Shown: positions 1 to 9,313 of the stretch, one piece after another | How positions within the stretch are numbered: position 1 is the first letter of the stretch | Layout: every line of letters starts with the position of its first letter | DNA from: Flavobacteriaceae bacterium | GTDB lineage: Bacteria; Bacteroidota; Bacteroidia; Flavobacteriales; Flavobacteriaceae | Reading direction: 5' to 3' | DNA: 64,000 nucleotides | Assembly: GCA_016649715.1 (NCBI GenBank) | Contig: JAENXC010000006.1 | Coordinates: 90,233-154,232 of the forward strand | Notes under the pieces: generated by a model | Told to the model about the DNA's origin: nothing | The model's input: only the letters and a program-made list of their open reading frames with translations | Database searches by the model: none | Program-made: the position numbers and the translations under genes

Positions 1-3000
1 TGCCGTTTTCAACGCTAATCAAAGCGTGACCATCACTTCCCGAAGGAAAGGTTATAAAAGCTTCCTCGCCAACATTGTATTTTTCCTTATCTGCTGAAAA
101 AAGCAACATCCGTGCACTTTCAGTATCGCCGTCGCTTGGGCGTTGCCACCAATTTCTGTAGAAATAAGTAATGCGTCCGGTTGCATGGCCGGATTGCTTG
201 TCAATAACGCGAATCAAATAACGACCGCCTTCCTCTTCGGGAATATTTACGGTGAATTTCCCCTTTCCGCTACCGTCGGTTTTTACGGTGAAATCCTTTA
301 CGGGACGGTGCACGGTTGAATTTTCATAAGTTGAAAGATTATCCTCCCCTCGGTTCCACCACCAGCGCCATTCAATCTGAAATACTTTTACTTCCAGCTC
401 GCGAATGCCGGCAGCTTTACCCTGCGCATCCACGGAAACTACATCAAAAACAGTGTTTTCATCCGTGAAATACGAACCGTAACGGCCTGCTTCGGGAGAT
501 TTCAAACCTACAAAATGTGAGAACGGCGCCAAGTCCTTTGAAAAAATATCCATTGAAAAATCACCACCACCTTCGTATACTTTGGTTAAAAAAGTGGCTT
601 TCAACATTCCGGGCGCATTTTTTCCAACTTCGAGATTTTGGCTGAATGCAGTGCTTCCTTCCGAAGAAAGTTGCGTATCCAAAACTGGAATTTCCACTTC
701 AGAAAAAGTTCTGATGGGGTCGATAAAATTGTACTTCTGAAATTTCGGGAAAGCGGAATTGCTGGCGCGGAGTGTTGCGGTCATATCAATTTTCAAATTC
801 CGCGCAGGCGAGCCGTGAAGCCACATTGCGCTTACCGTTCCTTTTACGGGTTTGGTTGCATCGAGGATTTCATCTTCAAAATCCAGCTTAATTTTTAAAC
901 GATTTGGTTTAATAGTCGCCACTTTTAAGGTGTGCGAAAATTGTGCGCCACCAACGGTTATTGTTGCGTTCCAATTTCCAGTAGGTGCCGAAGCATCTGT
1001 CGCGATTGGGAAATAGTAAAATCCATTTTCGGCAGAACTATTTTTAGAAGATGAAGATACTGTTCTTTGAACCAATTTTCCTCGGGCATCTGTTACAGAA
1101 AGCGTAACTGGATGGTTTTTTGGAAGTGGATTTGCGTTGTCGTTCAGCACAAAGGTCAAGTGGATGCTATCGCCGGGGCGGTAAACACCGCGTTCGGTAT
1201 AGGTGTAACCTTTCAAACCTTTTTGGAGTTCCTTCCCAGAAATGTCGAAATTGCTCATGGAAAGTGCATTTCCGTCTTCCAGTTTTATATATGCGAAATT
1301 GTTCCCTTTTTGCGCTACTGCGAAAGCCGCATTTTTAGCACTGTCATAAAGGGTTGAGCCGTCACTTTCTGTCGTAACCGTTTCAATCAATTGTTGCTGA
1401 TAATTGAAGATTTTAATTTTTACGCCGCCTTCAGGTTTCGCTGAAATAAGGTTTGTTGTGAAAAAATGATAGGAACGATTGCTGCCTTTTTTCACGATCA
1501 AGCCCAAATCTGAGCCCAAAATATTTGCGGTAACTACGCGCTCTTCGTTGTAATACGCGGGATGGCAGGGATTGTCCTGCTGTTCCCAATTGTAAGTGTA
1601 GTTTCGCCAGCGATAAATTTCGTTGTCCCAATAGCGCTCTTCGCGGATGTCTTCGTCTTCGGAAGAATCGTCGGCGTAATAGGAATCTTCTTCGTAATAA
1701 TATTCATCACCTTCTTCGTTCGTTTCTTCAATATTTTCAGCTTCGGAAGCAGTTTCGGCGCAATCATAAGTAATGTAATCTTTTTTAAAGCTGAGTTCCA
1801 ATTGATAAATGGCACCGGGATCTGATTTAAAATATTCCGACAGATTAATTGCATATGCTTTCCAGCTTCCGTTGTTGCTCAAATCAGTATTTTTTAACTC
1901 GATGGTTTTTTTGGCAATTCTTCGTCCAACACGTTTAATATCGTAGGTATCGTTGTCGTTCAAATTATAACTTTGAAGAAACTGTAACACGTTGTTTTCG
2001 TAAATTTTAATGACGCGAACATCCACTTTTGCAAGGTTAACAGCTTCAAAATAAACCGGCGTGGAAGCAGAATTCGGAAGAATTACACCTTTTGAAATCA
2101 TCCGAACGGCGGGCTTTAACTGTTCAAAAGAAACCAATTCTGAAAATTCTTTTTTCAAACCGAAACCTTCCGTGTTTTTGATTCCCGTGAAAACGGTGAC
2201 TTTTACATCGCCCACAACTCGATTTGGCGGATAGACGTTCAGAACATTTCCGTCCACTTCATAACGCAGATTGGTTGTATTTTCAATGGTAACCAATCCC
2301 GAAAAATCCTGATTTTCCAACAGTGGATCTGAAAAATTAATACTTAAAAGTGCGGCGGGCGCCAACGTACTTCTGATATCGACAATGGTAAAATTGTTCT
2401 GCCCAGGAATTGCAAAGGTATTTTCACCTTTATTTTCAGCGCCGATGGGTTTTCCGTCCCATTTAATAAGGATTTCGGAATCGTCCATTTTACGGCTAAT
2501 GCTGTCAATTGTAAAATTGAAATACTTTGCATCGGTAGTTTCCGAAGGCCATTTCAGTTTCAGTTTTTTGCCATCTTGGGAAGCCGAAACCAGTTGTTTC
2601 ACCTTTTCCAAAGTAATAATATCTGAAGCTTCAACGGATGCTTCAACATATTGCCATTGCTTGCTGTAGCTTTGAAGTTTGCCGATATCAACCTTAAAAT
2701 TTGGCGTGATTGTATGAAAACTGAAAGTATAAGTCTTGAATTCTTTGGAAATGTCTTCGTAAAATTTATTCAACTTTACGGTTACGGTATATTCCGTGTC
2801 CGGTTTTAAATATTCCGCAGGTTGAAAAATTAGGGTTTTACCGTTTTCAACCACTAATTTTCCTTCAGTTTTTGGGGAAATTTTTAAATATTCCTCGACG
2901 GAAAGTTCCTGTGTCATCTCAAATTGCTCCAAAGGTTTTGCAAGCTCAACCCTGATATCTGTTGTGATTGATTGGTTGCCGTAGGTGTTATAGGAAATGT

Positions 3001-3104
3001 ATTCCTTAAACTTGAAAAGATTGTCGGTTTCGGAATGTTTGTCTTTGCAGGAAAAGACGAAAAGCAATAAAACGATGGACAGAACCTTGAGTGAGATTTT
3101 CATC
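1..3104 (-). CDS. Alpha-2-macroglobulin family lipoprotein (partial, frameshifted signal peptide)
   Basis: N-terminal part (about 1030 codons) of a large bacterial alpha-2-macroglobulin; the gene continues past base 1. It is absent from the ORF track because it has no stop in the window. The minus frame is open where I checked it from base 2 to about 3061 and contains the MG2-type hallmark YTERGVYRPGDSIHL. Bacterial A2Ms trap or bind attacking proteases in the periplasm; the thioester region would lie outside the window. The ATG at 3104 begins a lipoprotein signal (MKISLKVLSIVLLL) but is one frame away from the body (FVFSCKDKHSE); losing one A from the A5 run at 3060-3064 restores a perfect lipobox (FVFSC). 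An acidic, Tyr-rich stretch (EYYYEEDSYYADDSSEDED) sits near codon 460. Family call is firm; the state of the start is not. Confidence 0.85.
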
Positions 3105-3381
3105 AGTATAAAATATTTGATAAAGCTGAAGATGGAATGCCCCAATGTAAATCTTCGGTTAATTTACAATTTATATTTGGGCATTTCATAAGCGATGGTT
3201 ATAAGCATTTAAAAATAAGACAAATTGATTGGCTTACAAAGCAAAACCAATTCGTTTTGTTTGAAAAAATTACTTAAATACGTTTTATGGGTGGGGAGGT
3301 TGAGGTTGGAACGTCAAACTATTTTAAAATCGTATCTCATAATTTAACGTTTGAGATGGAATTAACAGAAACTGGCCAACC
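3105..3381. other. Intergenic gap with an imperfect hairpin
   Basis: No gene is seen. An imperfect inverted repeat at 3134-3187 (GGAATGCCCCAATGTAAA against TTTATATTTGGGCATTTC) lies just upstream of the alpha-2-macroglobulin start and would be in its 5' leader. A shorter inverted repeat, ATCTCA...TGAGAT (about 3334-3357), lies downstream of the asparaginase stop and could help end that transcript, but it lacks a good T-tract. Confidence 0.5.
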
Positions 3382-4443
3382 CTATTCGTCTTTATAGATT
3401 TTAATAACTAATTCCCCTTCTGAATTCATTGTTGCCCGATACATCCCGGCCGTGTTGAATTCCATTGCCACATTCCCGTCTTTATCGATGGCAACAATTC
3501 CACCGTCACCGCCGAGCGCCGGTACTTTTTTCTGAATGACTTCTGAAGCGGCTTCCTGTAATGTCATTCCTTTATATTCCATCAAAGCAGAAATATCATA
3601 GGCAACAACCGCACGAATGAAATATTCACCCCAACCAGTTGAAGAAACAGCACAAGTAGCATTTTTGGCATAAGTTCCCGCTCCAATAATTGGCGCATCG
3701 CCAATGCGGCTCCAGCGTTTGTTGGTCATTCCGCCAGTTGAGGTTCCAGCGGCGAGATTTCCGTGCTTGTCCAATGCGGCGCAACCAACAGTGCCAAATT
3801 TTGAATTTTTTATGAATGGGTCTTCAAAGGAAACTTTCTTTCCATTTTTTTCTTTTTCATTTCTCAAAACTTTTTGCAAAGACTCATATCTTTTTTGGGT
3901 GTAGAAATAAGAGGTGTCCATCATTTTATAGCCGAGTGTTTGGGCAAATTCTTCGGCTCCAGCTCCGTAAAGCATTACGTGTTCGCTTTTCTGCATTACG
4001 TCAAGTGCCAAGTTTATTGGGTTTTTTATGTGCTTTATCCCAGCCACTGCACCAGCATTCAGTGTTGCGCCATCCATTATTGAGGCGTCCAGTTCGTTGG
4101 ATCCATCGTGGGTAAAGACAGCACCTTTTCCTGCATTGAAAAGTGGGGAATCTTCCATTATATTAATGGTATGCGTAACTGCATCCAAAGAACTGCCGCC
4201 ACTTTTCAAAATTTCATAGCCTGCGGAAATGGCTTCTTTCAGCTTTGCTTTATAAGCCGCTTCCAGCGAATCACTCATATCTTCTTTTAAAATGGTTCCA
4301 GCACCTCCATGAATGACTATTCCAAATTTCCCGATGCTCTTTTGGAGATTGTCAAGGTTGTTAGATGGTTTTTCAGGGGATTTTTCATGGTATTCACATC
4401 CTAAAAACACGAATAGTATAAACAAATATGTTAAATTTTTCAT
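3382..4443 (-). CDS. Isoaspartyl peptidase / L-asparaginase (Ntn hydrolase), lipoprotein
   Basis: Asparaginase_2 family enzyme that hydrolyses isoaspartyl dipeptides and/or asparagine after autocatalytic cleavage. I place the start at 4443, not the track's 4503: MKNLTYLFILFVFLGC is a lipoprotein signal with the lipidated Cys at residue 16, so the enzyme should sit in the periplasm on a membrane. Visible motifs: VIHGGAG near residue 43, GTVG with the candidate nucleophile Thr at about 218, and AGTSTGG and GDAPIIGAGTYA downstream, which line the active site. The 353-aa length fits the family plus a signal. It is divergent from the CAP-domain gene and has no partner in the same operon. Confidence 0.93.
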   Translation of the reverse strand: MKNLTYLFILFVFLGCEYHEKSPEKPSNNLDNLQKSIGKFGIVIHGGAGTILKEDMSDSLEAAYKAKLKEAISAGYEILKSGGSSLDAVTHTINIMEDSPLFNAGKGAVFTHDGSNELDASIMDGATLNAGAVAGIKHIKNPINLALDVMQKSEHVMLYGAGAEEFAQTLGYKMMDTSYFYTQKRYESLQKVLRNEKEKNGKKVSFEDPFIKNSKFGTVGCAALDKHGNLAAGTSTGGMTNKRWSRIGDAPIIGAGTYAKNATCAVSSTGWGEYFIRAVVAYDISALMEYKGMTLQEAASEVIQKKVPALGGDGGIVAIDKDGNVAMEFNTAGMYRATMNSEGELVIKIYKDE

Positions 4444-4604
4444 TTTTACTCTATATTTTAATTTTCCACTAAGATACTCGAAAATCACAATGATTACAGT
4501 CACTCCGCAATTTTTTAAATAAGCTTATAATTGTAAAAAAGTATGATTTTATCGTTAAAGTGCCAATTTTTTCGACTAAAGGTACTTTTAGAAAAAAAAT
4601 GTTA

Positions 4605-4612
4605 TATATTTG
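4605..4612 (+). promoter_or_regulatory. Bacteroidota -7 box for the CAP-domain gene
   Basis: TATATTTG matches the Bacteroidota sigma-70 -7 element TAnnTTTG and lies 40 bases before the ATG at 4652. Its position excludes the track's upstream start at 4610, which falls inside the box. Confidence 0.6.
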
Positions 4613-4651
4613 TCTCTAACATCATGCCCCAAATCTGATGTTACCCAAATT

Positions 4652-5161
4652 ATGCACCTACTAAAAAGCAAACTGCTTGTAATAGCATTGTTATGCCTAG
4701 TGATTACCTCTTGTTCTAAAGAGGATTCTGTTGAAGCTGAAGCCGCTAAATATAATATTGATTTAGCGTTGGCCCAGAAAAACGACAGCCAAATGTCTGC
4801 CCAGATTTTAGTTCTGATAAATGATTATAGAGCTTCGTTGGGTCTTTCCACACTTCAAATAGACAATCAGTACGCCTCCGCTTTCGCGGTGGACCACACG
4901 CAGTATATGATTGAAAAAGAACAAATAAACCACGACAATTTTGGCTATCGCTCCGAAGGAATTAAATACCACGATGGCGCCCAAGTGGTTGGCGAAAACG
5001 TTGCCTATGGTTACGATACCGCCGAAAAAGTAGTAGAAGCTTGGCTTAACAGCCCAGGACACAGGGCCATTATTGAAGGCAACTACACTCATACCGGTTT
5101 TGGCGTGATGAAATGCCCCAAAGGCCGAAGCTACTACACTCAACTTTTTTATAGAAAGTAA
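4652..5161 (+). CDS. CAP-domain (SCP/PR1-like) lipoprotein
   Basis: 169-aa secreted protein with a CAP/SCP fold (YkwD-like in bacteria). The start at 4652 gives a lipoprotein signal ending VITSC, with the lipid Cys at residue 21. The CAP core follows: INDYRASLGLSTL, HTQYMIEKEQINHDNFGYRS, GENVAYGYDTAEKVVEAWLNSPGHRAII, THTGFGV, with the conserved His and Glu residues of the CAP cavity present. The function of bacterial CAP lipoproteins is not settled. It stands alone with its own -7 box; the next gene starts 65 bases on. Confidence 0.9.
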   Translation: MHLLKSKLLVIALLCLVITSCSKEDSVEAEAAKYNIDLALAQKNDSQMSAQILVLINDYRASLGLSTLQIDNQYASAFAVDHTQYMIEKEQINHDNFGYRSEGIKYHDGAQVVGENVAYGYDTAEKVVEAWLNSPGHRAIIEGNYTHTGFGVMKCPKGRSYYTQLFYRK

Positions 5162-5226
5162 CCTCACATCCCTTTTTCTATTAGTTCATTTTGCCGTATT
5201 TTTACGTAACTGTTAAAAATACGGCA

Positions 5227-5763
5227 ATGGCTATTAAAAAACCTTTCAACCTGAATAAGTGGATAGAAGAAAACCGCAACCTGCTGAAACCACCAGTTGG
5301 CAATAAAAATTTATATGTTGAATCTGACGATTATATTGTGATGATTGTCGCGGGGCCCAACGCCCGAAAGGATTACCATTACAACGAAACCGAGGAACTT
5401 TTCTACCAATTGGAAGGCAATATTCAAGTTGCCATCCAAGAAAATGGTGAAAAGAAAGTGATGGAACTCGGTCCCGGCGATATGTATCTACATCCGGGAA
5501 AAGTGCCACATTCGCCCGGCAGAAGCGAAGGTTCTATAGGTTTGGTTATTGAAAGAAAACGCGCCGATCTTGACGGAAAAGATGGATTACTTTGGTTTTG
5601 CGACAATTGCAATAACAAATTATACGACGTTTACTTCCCGCTAAACAATATTGAAACAGATTTTCTGAAACATTTCAAGCATTTCTACGGAAGCAAGGAA
5701 TTGCGTACTTGTGACAAATGCGGCACCGTGATGGAAGCTGACTCGCGTTTCACACAAGATTAA
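5227..5763 (+). CDS. nbaC: 3-hydroxyanthranilate 3,4-dioxygenase
   Basis: Cupin dioxygenase of the kynurenine pathway: opens 3-hydroxyanthranilate to 2-amino-3-carboxymuconate semialdehyde, towards quinolinate/NAD or further tryptophan catabolism. The start at 5227 (MAIKKPFNLNKWIEENR) matches the usual family N-terminus; the track start is 12 codons too early. Catalytic Fe ligands are visible as HYNETEE (His and Glu) and HPGKVPHSP. The bacterial-type second metal site is intact: CDNC near residue 126 and CDKC near 163. Other kynurenine genes are not adjacent; the downstream aldehyde dehydrogenase belongs to the ALDH7 class rather than the aminomuconate semialdehyde class. Confidence 0.95.
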   Translation: MAIKKPFNLNKWIEENRNLLKPPVGNKNLYVESDDYIVMIVAGPNARKDYHYNETEELFYQLEGNIQVAIQENGEKKVMELGPGDMYLHPGKVPHSPGRSEGSIGLVIERKRADLDGKDGLLWFCDNCNNKLYDVYFPLNNIETDFLKHFKHFYGSKELRTCDKCGTVMEADSRFTQD

Positions 5764-5817
5764 CACCGTATTTCCCAAACAGATACTGTTTCGTTTTACT
5801 TTCTTCAGCGCATTGTG

Positions 5818-5825
5818 TACCTTTG
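5818..5825 (+). promoter_or_regulatory. -7 box for the ALDH7 gene
   Basis: TACCTTTG matches TAnnTTTG, 69 bases before the aldehyde dehydrogenase ATG. It suggests that gene has its own promoter rather than depending on nbaC. No convincing -33 element is seen. Confidence 0.5.
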
Positions 5826-5893
5826 CGGCCTGTTCCCGTGAATGCGGGAATCTCACGAAATTTTTCTGAAAGAATCATTAAAAACAATAATAT

Positions 5894-7447
5894 ATGCAAG
5901 CAACAACCACTAGCTTCGGGATTGAAGAAGCATTGGAACAATTAGGAATAAAAGGAGTAAACAAAGGAACTTCTACCGGAAAAAATTGGTTTTCCAATGG
6001 TGAAGAAATTTCTTCCTTTTCGCCTGTTGATGGACAAGTAATTGCGAAAGTAACCACAACTTCAATGGCCGATTACGAAAAAGTAATGGAAAGCGCCACT
6101 TCTGCTTTTAAAACTTGGAGAACGAAACCAGCTCCTCTACGTGGCGAAATAGTTCGTCAATTTGGGGACGAGTTGCGAAGATTGAAAGAACCTCTTGGAA
6201 AATTGGTTTCCTATGAAATGGGAAAAAGTTATCAAGAAGGTTTGGGTGAAGTTCAGGAAATGATCGACATCTGCGATTTTGCTGTCGGTCTTTCGCGTCA
6301 GCTTCACGGATTGACAATGCACAGCGAACGTCCTGGCCACAGAATGTACGAACAATATCACCCGCTTGGCGTTGTGGGGATCATTTCCGCATTTAACTTT
6401 CCGGTGGCCGTTTGGGCTTGGAACACAGCATTGGCGTGGATTTGCGGCGATGTATGCGTTTGGAAACCTTCGGAAAAAACTCCTTTATGTGGAGTAGCTT
6501 GCCAAAAAATAGCCGCAAAAGTTCTTGCTGATAACCATTTGCCAGAAGGAATTTCCTGCTTGATAAATGGCGATTACAAAGTTGGCGAAATGATGACGAA
6601 TGACAAGCGCGTGCCTTTGATTTCAGCAACTGGCTCCATCAAAATGGGGAAAATTGTTGCCCAAGCTGTTGCAGCCCGTTTAGGAAAATCCTTATTGGAA
6701 CTTGGAGGAAACAACGCAATTATTGTTACTCCAGATGCCGACATAAAAATGACCGTTATCGGCGCTGTGTTTGGTGCCGTGGGAACTGCTGGTCAACGTT
6801 GCACCTCAACCCGAAGATTAATTATTCACGAAAGTATGTATGACAAAGTGAAGGATGCTGTGGTTGCTGCCTACAACCAACTTCGCATCGGGAATCCTTT
6901 GGATGAAAAGAACCACGTTGGACCACTTATCGATAAAGACGCAGTAAAAAACTACCAAAAAGCACTTGAAAAAGTTGTGGAAGAAGGAGGAAAAATAATC
7001 GTAGAAGGAGGCGTACTTGAAGGAGAAGGCTTCGAAAGTGGATGCTATGTGAAACCAGCGATTGCTGAAGCAAAAAACAGTTTTGAAATCGTGCAGCACG
7101 AAACTTTCGCACCCGTGTTATATCTTTTGAAATACAGCGGCGATGTTGAAAATGCAATCGCACTTCAAAATGGGGTTGTGCAAGGACTTTCCTCTGCAAT
7201 TATGACCAATAACTTACGCGAAGCAGAACGTTTCTTATCCGTAGAAGGATCTGATTGCGGGATCGCAAACGTAAACATCGGAACCAGTGGTGCAGAGATT
7301 GGCGGTGCTTTTGGTGGCGAAAAAGAAACTGGCGGCGGCCGCGAAAGCGGAAGTGACGCCTGGAAGATTTATATGCGTAGACAGACAAATACAATCAACT
7401 ATACCACTGAGCTTCCTTTAGCGCAGGGAATTAAGTTTGATTTGTAA
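5894..7447 (+). CDS. ALDH7-type aldehyde dehydrogenase (aminoadipate semialdehyde dehydrogenase-like)
   Basis: 517-aa NAD(P)+ aldehyde dehydrogenase. The C-terminal signature GTSGAEIGGAFGGEKETGGG and the LPLAQGIKF tail are those of the antiquitin/ALDH7 class, which oxidises alpha-aminoadipate semialdehyde / piperideine-6-carboxylate in lysine breakdown. The catalytic Cys is in GQRCTSTRR (near residue 302), the general base Glu in LELGGNN, and the coenzyme site in SAFNFPVAVWAWNTAL. Cytoplasmic, no signal. It ends in a strong terminator. Substrate is inferred from class only; no other lysine genes are adjacent. Confidence 0.92.
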   Translation: MQATTTSFGIEEALEQLGIKGVNKGTSTGKNWFSNGEEISSFSPVDGQVIAKVTTTSMADYEKVMESATSAFKTWRTKPAPLRGEIVRQFGDELRRLKEPLGKLVSYEMGKSYQEGLGEVQEMIDICDFAVGLSRQLHGLTMHSERPGHRMYEQYHPLGVVGIISAFNFPVAVWAWNTALAWICGDVCVWKPSEKTPLCGVACQKIAAKVLADNHLPEGISCLINGDYKVGEMMTNDKRVPLISATGSIKMGKIVAQAVAARLGKSLLELGGNNAIIVTPDADIKMTVIGAVFGAVGTAGQRCTSTRRLIIHESMYDKVKDAVVAAYNQLRIGNPLDEKNHVGPLIDKDAVKNYQKALEKVVEEGGKIIVEGGVLEGEGFESGCYVKPAIAEAKNSFEIVQHETFAPVLYLLKYSGDVENAIALQNGVVQGLSSAIMTNNLREAERFLSVEGSDCGIANVNIGTSGAEIGGAFGGEKETGGGRESGSDAWKIYMRRQTNTINYTTELPLAQGIKFDL

Positions 7448-7471
7448 TAATGTAATCCTCAGGGAAAAATT

Positions 7472-7507
7472 AAACCCCAAAAGTCTTCGAGACCTTTGGG
7501 GTTTTTT
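7472..7507 (+). terminator. Rho-independent terminator after the ALDH7 gene
   Basis: AAACCCCAAAaGTCT / AGACcTTTGGGGTTT stem followed by T6. The stem core resembles the other GGTxTT..AAxACC palindromes in the window. It also lies just beyond the stop of the convergent desaturase and could serve both sides. Confidence 0.85.
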
Positions 7508-7530
7508 ATTGCTTATAAATAATTAACACT

Positions 7531-8520
7531 TTATATAATTCCATTTGGCTCAACCCATTTAAACCGGTTGGCATCCTGTGGAATTTTTATCCGTTCGGCA
7601 ATTCGCAACATACGTGAAGGCAATTTCAAAAGATAATCACGTGCTTTTTCAGCTTCATCAGTAAGGTTTGAGATTTTTGAAATTTCCCAATGCGCGTTCA
7701 ATTTTTCTAAAATATTTATGTAATCATAAGTTGTGTAAACGCCCAAACGCTGAGCGGCATTGCTGAAATCATCAAAAGCCGAAGCCATTTTTCCGCCGCT
7801 TTGGCGCAGGTTTTGGGCGGGCATGATGATTTTTTTCTGCATCATATCTGCAAAGGCTATCATCATTTCACTGGCGTCATATTCAAAAATGGTTTTTACA
7901 AATTGGCGATAGGCCAGATGATGGCGCATTTCATCGCCAGCAATAATGTTGCACATTTTTGAAAGGGCTTTATTTCCTCTCTCTTTCGCAATTTTTCCAA
8001 CGCGTTTGTGCGATACATTCGTTGCCAGTTCCTGAAAACTGGTGTAAATAAAATTTCGGTACGGGTCGCGGCCAGTTCCCACTTCAAAACCGTCGTTGAT
8101 TAAATGTTGGGTGGTTCTTTCAACTTCTTTCATATTCACCCTTCCCGACAAATAGAGGTATTTGTTGAGCGCATCGCCATGGCGGTTTTCTTCTCCAGTC
8201 CAATGACGAATCCATTTACTCCAACCGTTGCGGCCGTGCTGGTCCACGCCTTCCATATCCATCAACCAACTTTCGTAGGTTGGCAGCGCTTCTTCGGTAA
8301 CCATATCGCCCACCAAAACAATCCAAAAATCGTAACCTAATTCTTTGGCTTCTTCACGAATTTGAATCACTTCATCCATATAATTTTCCTTTTGGAAATT
8401 GGGCAAAAGATCCGTTGGTTGCCAAATTTCATCAACGGGAATGAGGTATTGGTCAATAAAACCATCAACTTCTTTTTCAATGGTTTGCATTACTTCCAAT
8501 CGTATATTTTTAAGCGCCAT
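7531..8520 (-). CDS. Acyl-ACP desaturase (ferritin-like diiron)
   Basis: 329-aa soluble fatty acid desaturase (FA_desaturase_2 / stearoyl-ACP desaturase type) that puts a double bond into acyl-ACP for membrane fluidity. Diiron ligands are seen as EENRHGD (first EExxH-type motif, about residues 150-156) and GDEMRHH (second, about 235-241). Length is typical and no signal is present. A -7 box lies 23 bases upstream. It is transcribed alone, converging on the ALDH7 gene. Confidence 0.93.
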   Translation of the reverse strand: MALKNIRLEVMQTIEKEVDGFIDQYLIPVDEIWQPTDLLPNFQKENYMDEVIQIREEAKELGYDFWIVLVGDMVTEEALPTYESWLMDMEGVDQHGRNGWSKWIRHWTGEENRHGDALNKYLYLSGRVNMKEVERTTQHLINDGFEVGTGRDPYRNFIYTSFQELATNVSHKRVGKIAKERGNKALSKMCNIIAGDEMRHHLAYRQFVKTIFEYDASEMMIAFADMMQKKIIMPAQNLRQSGGKMASAFDDFSNAAQRLGVYTTYDYINILEKLNAHWEISKISNLTDEAEKARDYLLKLPSRMLRIAERIKIPQDANRFKWVEPNGII

Positions 8521-8542
8521 AAATTTATTTTAGTGAGAATTA

Positions 8543-8550
8543 CAAAGATA
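8543..8550 (-). promoter_or_regulatory. -7 box for the acyl-ACP desaturase
   Basis: The minus strand reads TATCTTTG, a match to TAnnTTTG, 23 bases before the start codon at 8520. The -33 element is not clear. Confidence 0.55.
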
Positions 8551-8584
8551 GCAACTGCAAGGTGGAATTTATTATAAAGAAATA

Positions 8585-9310
8585 TTAATTCCTGCCTTTT
8601 TCGTCTGGATAGAGCAAATGGACCGCTTCACTTTGCCAGATTTCTTTAGAATCCACGTCCAGCATTGAAAGTTTTCCTTTGAAAGCTGCACCAGTATCTA
8701 TGTTCCAAACATTAGCGAAGTTTGTAGGTTTATCAAACCCCACACGGGTTACGGGCGTATGGCCGATATAAATTTCCTTGAAAAGCTGCAGTCGTTTTGG
8801 GTATTTGTCATCGTCTTCGGAAATAGTGGTATCCATTGCGCAGACCATTTCCCAAAGGGTCCGATCCCAGTAAACCAGATTTGGATAATATTCATATTGT
8901 GGGCCGTGTTGATTGGTGAAACCAGCGTGCAGATAAAGTCGGTTTTCGGAATCAATGTGATAATTGATAAGGTTTTCAAGGAAACGAAGATGTATTCCTT
9001 TTTCGGTTTTTGACAGATTTGAATAGCTTTCAACACTACTCTCCCCACCTTGACTGAGCCACATTGGATTGCTTTTGCCAGTTCTTAAATAATTATAGAG
9101 CAACTCATCGTGATTTCCTCTAAGGAAAATACAATCGTTTTCTTGAGAAAAATTGATCAAATATGAAATTACCTCAGCAGATTGGCTCCAACCATCTACA
9201 TAATCACCAACAAAAATGTATTTTACCTTTTTCGGAAGATTTGCACTTTCAAGCAACTGTTTCAATGCTTTAAAACCTCCGTGAATGTCTCCTATTACAA
9301 CTGTTTTCAT
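8585..9310 (-). CDS. Calcineurin-like metallophosphatase
   Basis: 241-aa PPP-type phosphoesterase. Metal-site motifs are complete: GDIHGG (Asp8, His10), GDYVDGWSQS, RGNHDELL, and GHTPV near the C-terminus with the last metal His. This layout is shared by bacterial serine/threonine phosphatases and diadenosine tetraphosphatases; the true substrate is unknown. It starts 3 bases after the AlbA_2 gene stops, so it is the last gene of an SDR / AlbA_2 / phosphatase operon. Confidence 0.88.
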   Translation of the reverse strand: MKTVVIGDIHGGFKALKQLLESANLPKKVKYIFVGDYVDGWSQSAEVISYLINFSQENDCIFLRGNHDELLYNYLRTGKSNPMWLSQGGESSVESYSNLSKTEKGIHLRFLENLINYHIDSENRLYLHAGFTNQHGPQYEYYPNLVYWDRTLWEMVCAMDTTISEDDDKYPKRLQLFKEIYIGHTPVTRVGFDKPTNFANVWNIDTGAAFKGKLSMLDVDSKEIWQSEAVHLLYPDEKGRN

Positions 9311-9313
9311 TCT

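Noticed and set aside
1534-1854. 106-aa minus-strand ORF and the 1562-1825 plus ORF
   Set aside because: Both are shadows of the acidic-rich part of the alpha-2-macroglobulin reading frame.
3059-3104. Programmed ribosomal frameshift in the alpha-2-macroglobulin
   Set aside because: No slippery heptamer with a downstream stimulatory structure is visible at the site; indel in a short homopolymer is simpler.
5227-7447. nbaC and ALDH as a two-gene kynurenine catabolic operon
   Set aside because: The ALDH has ALDH7 signatures and its own -7 box; the enzyme expected after 3-hydroxyanthranilate cleavage belongs to another ALDH class.
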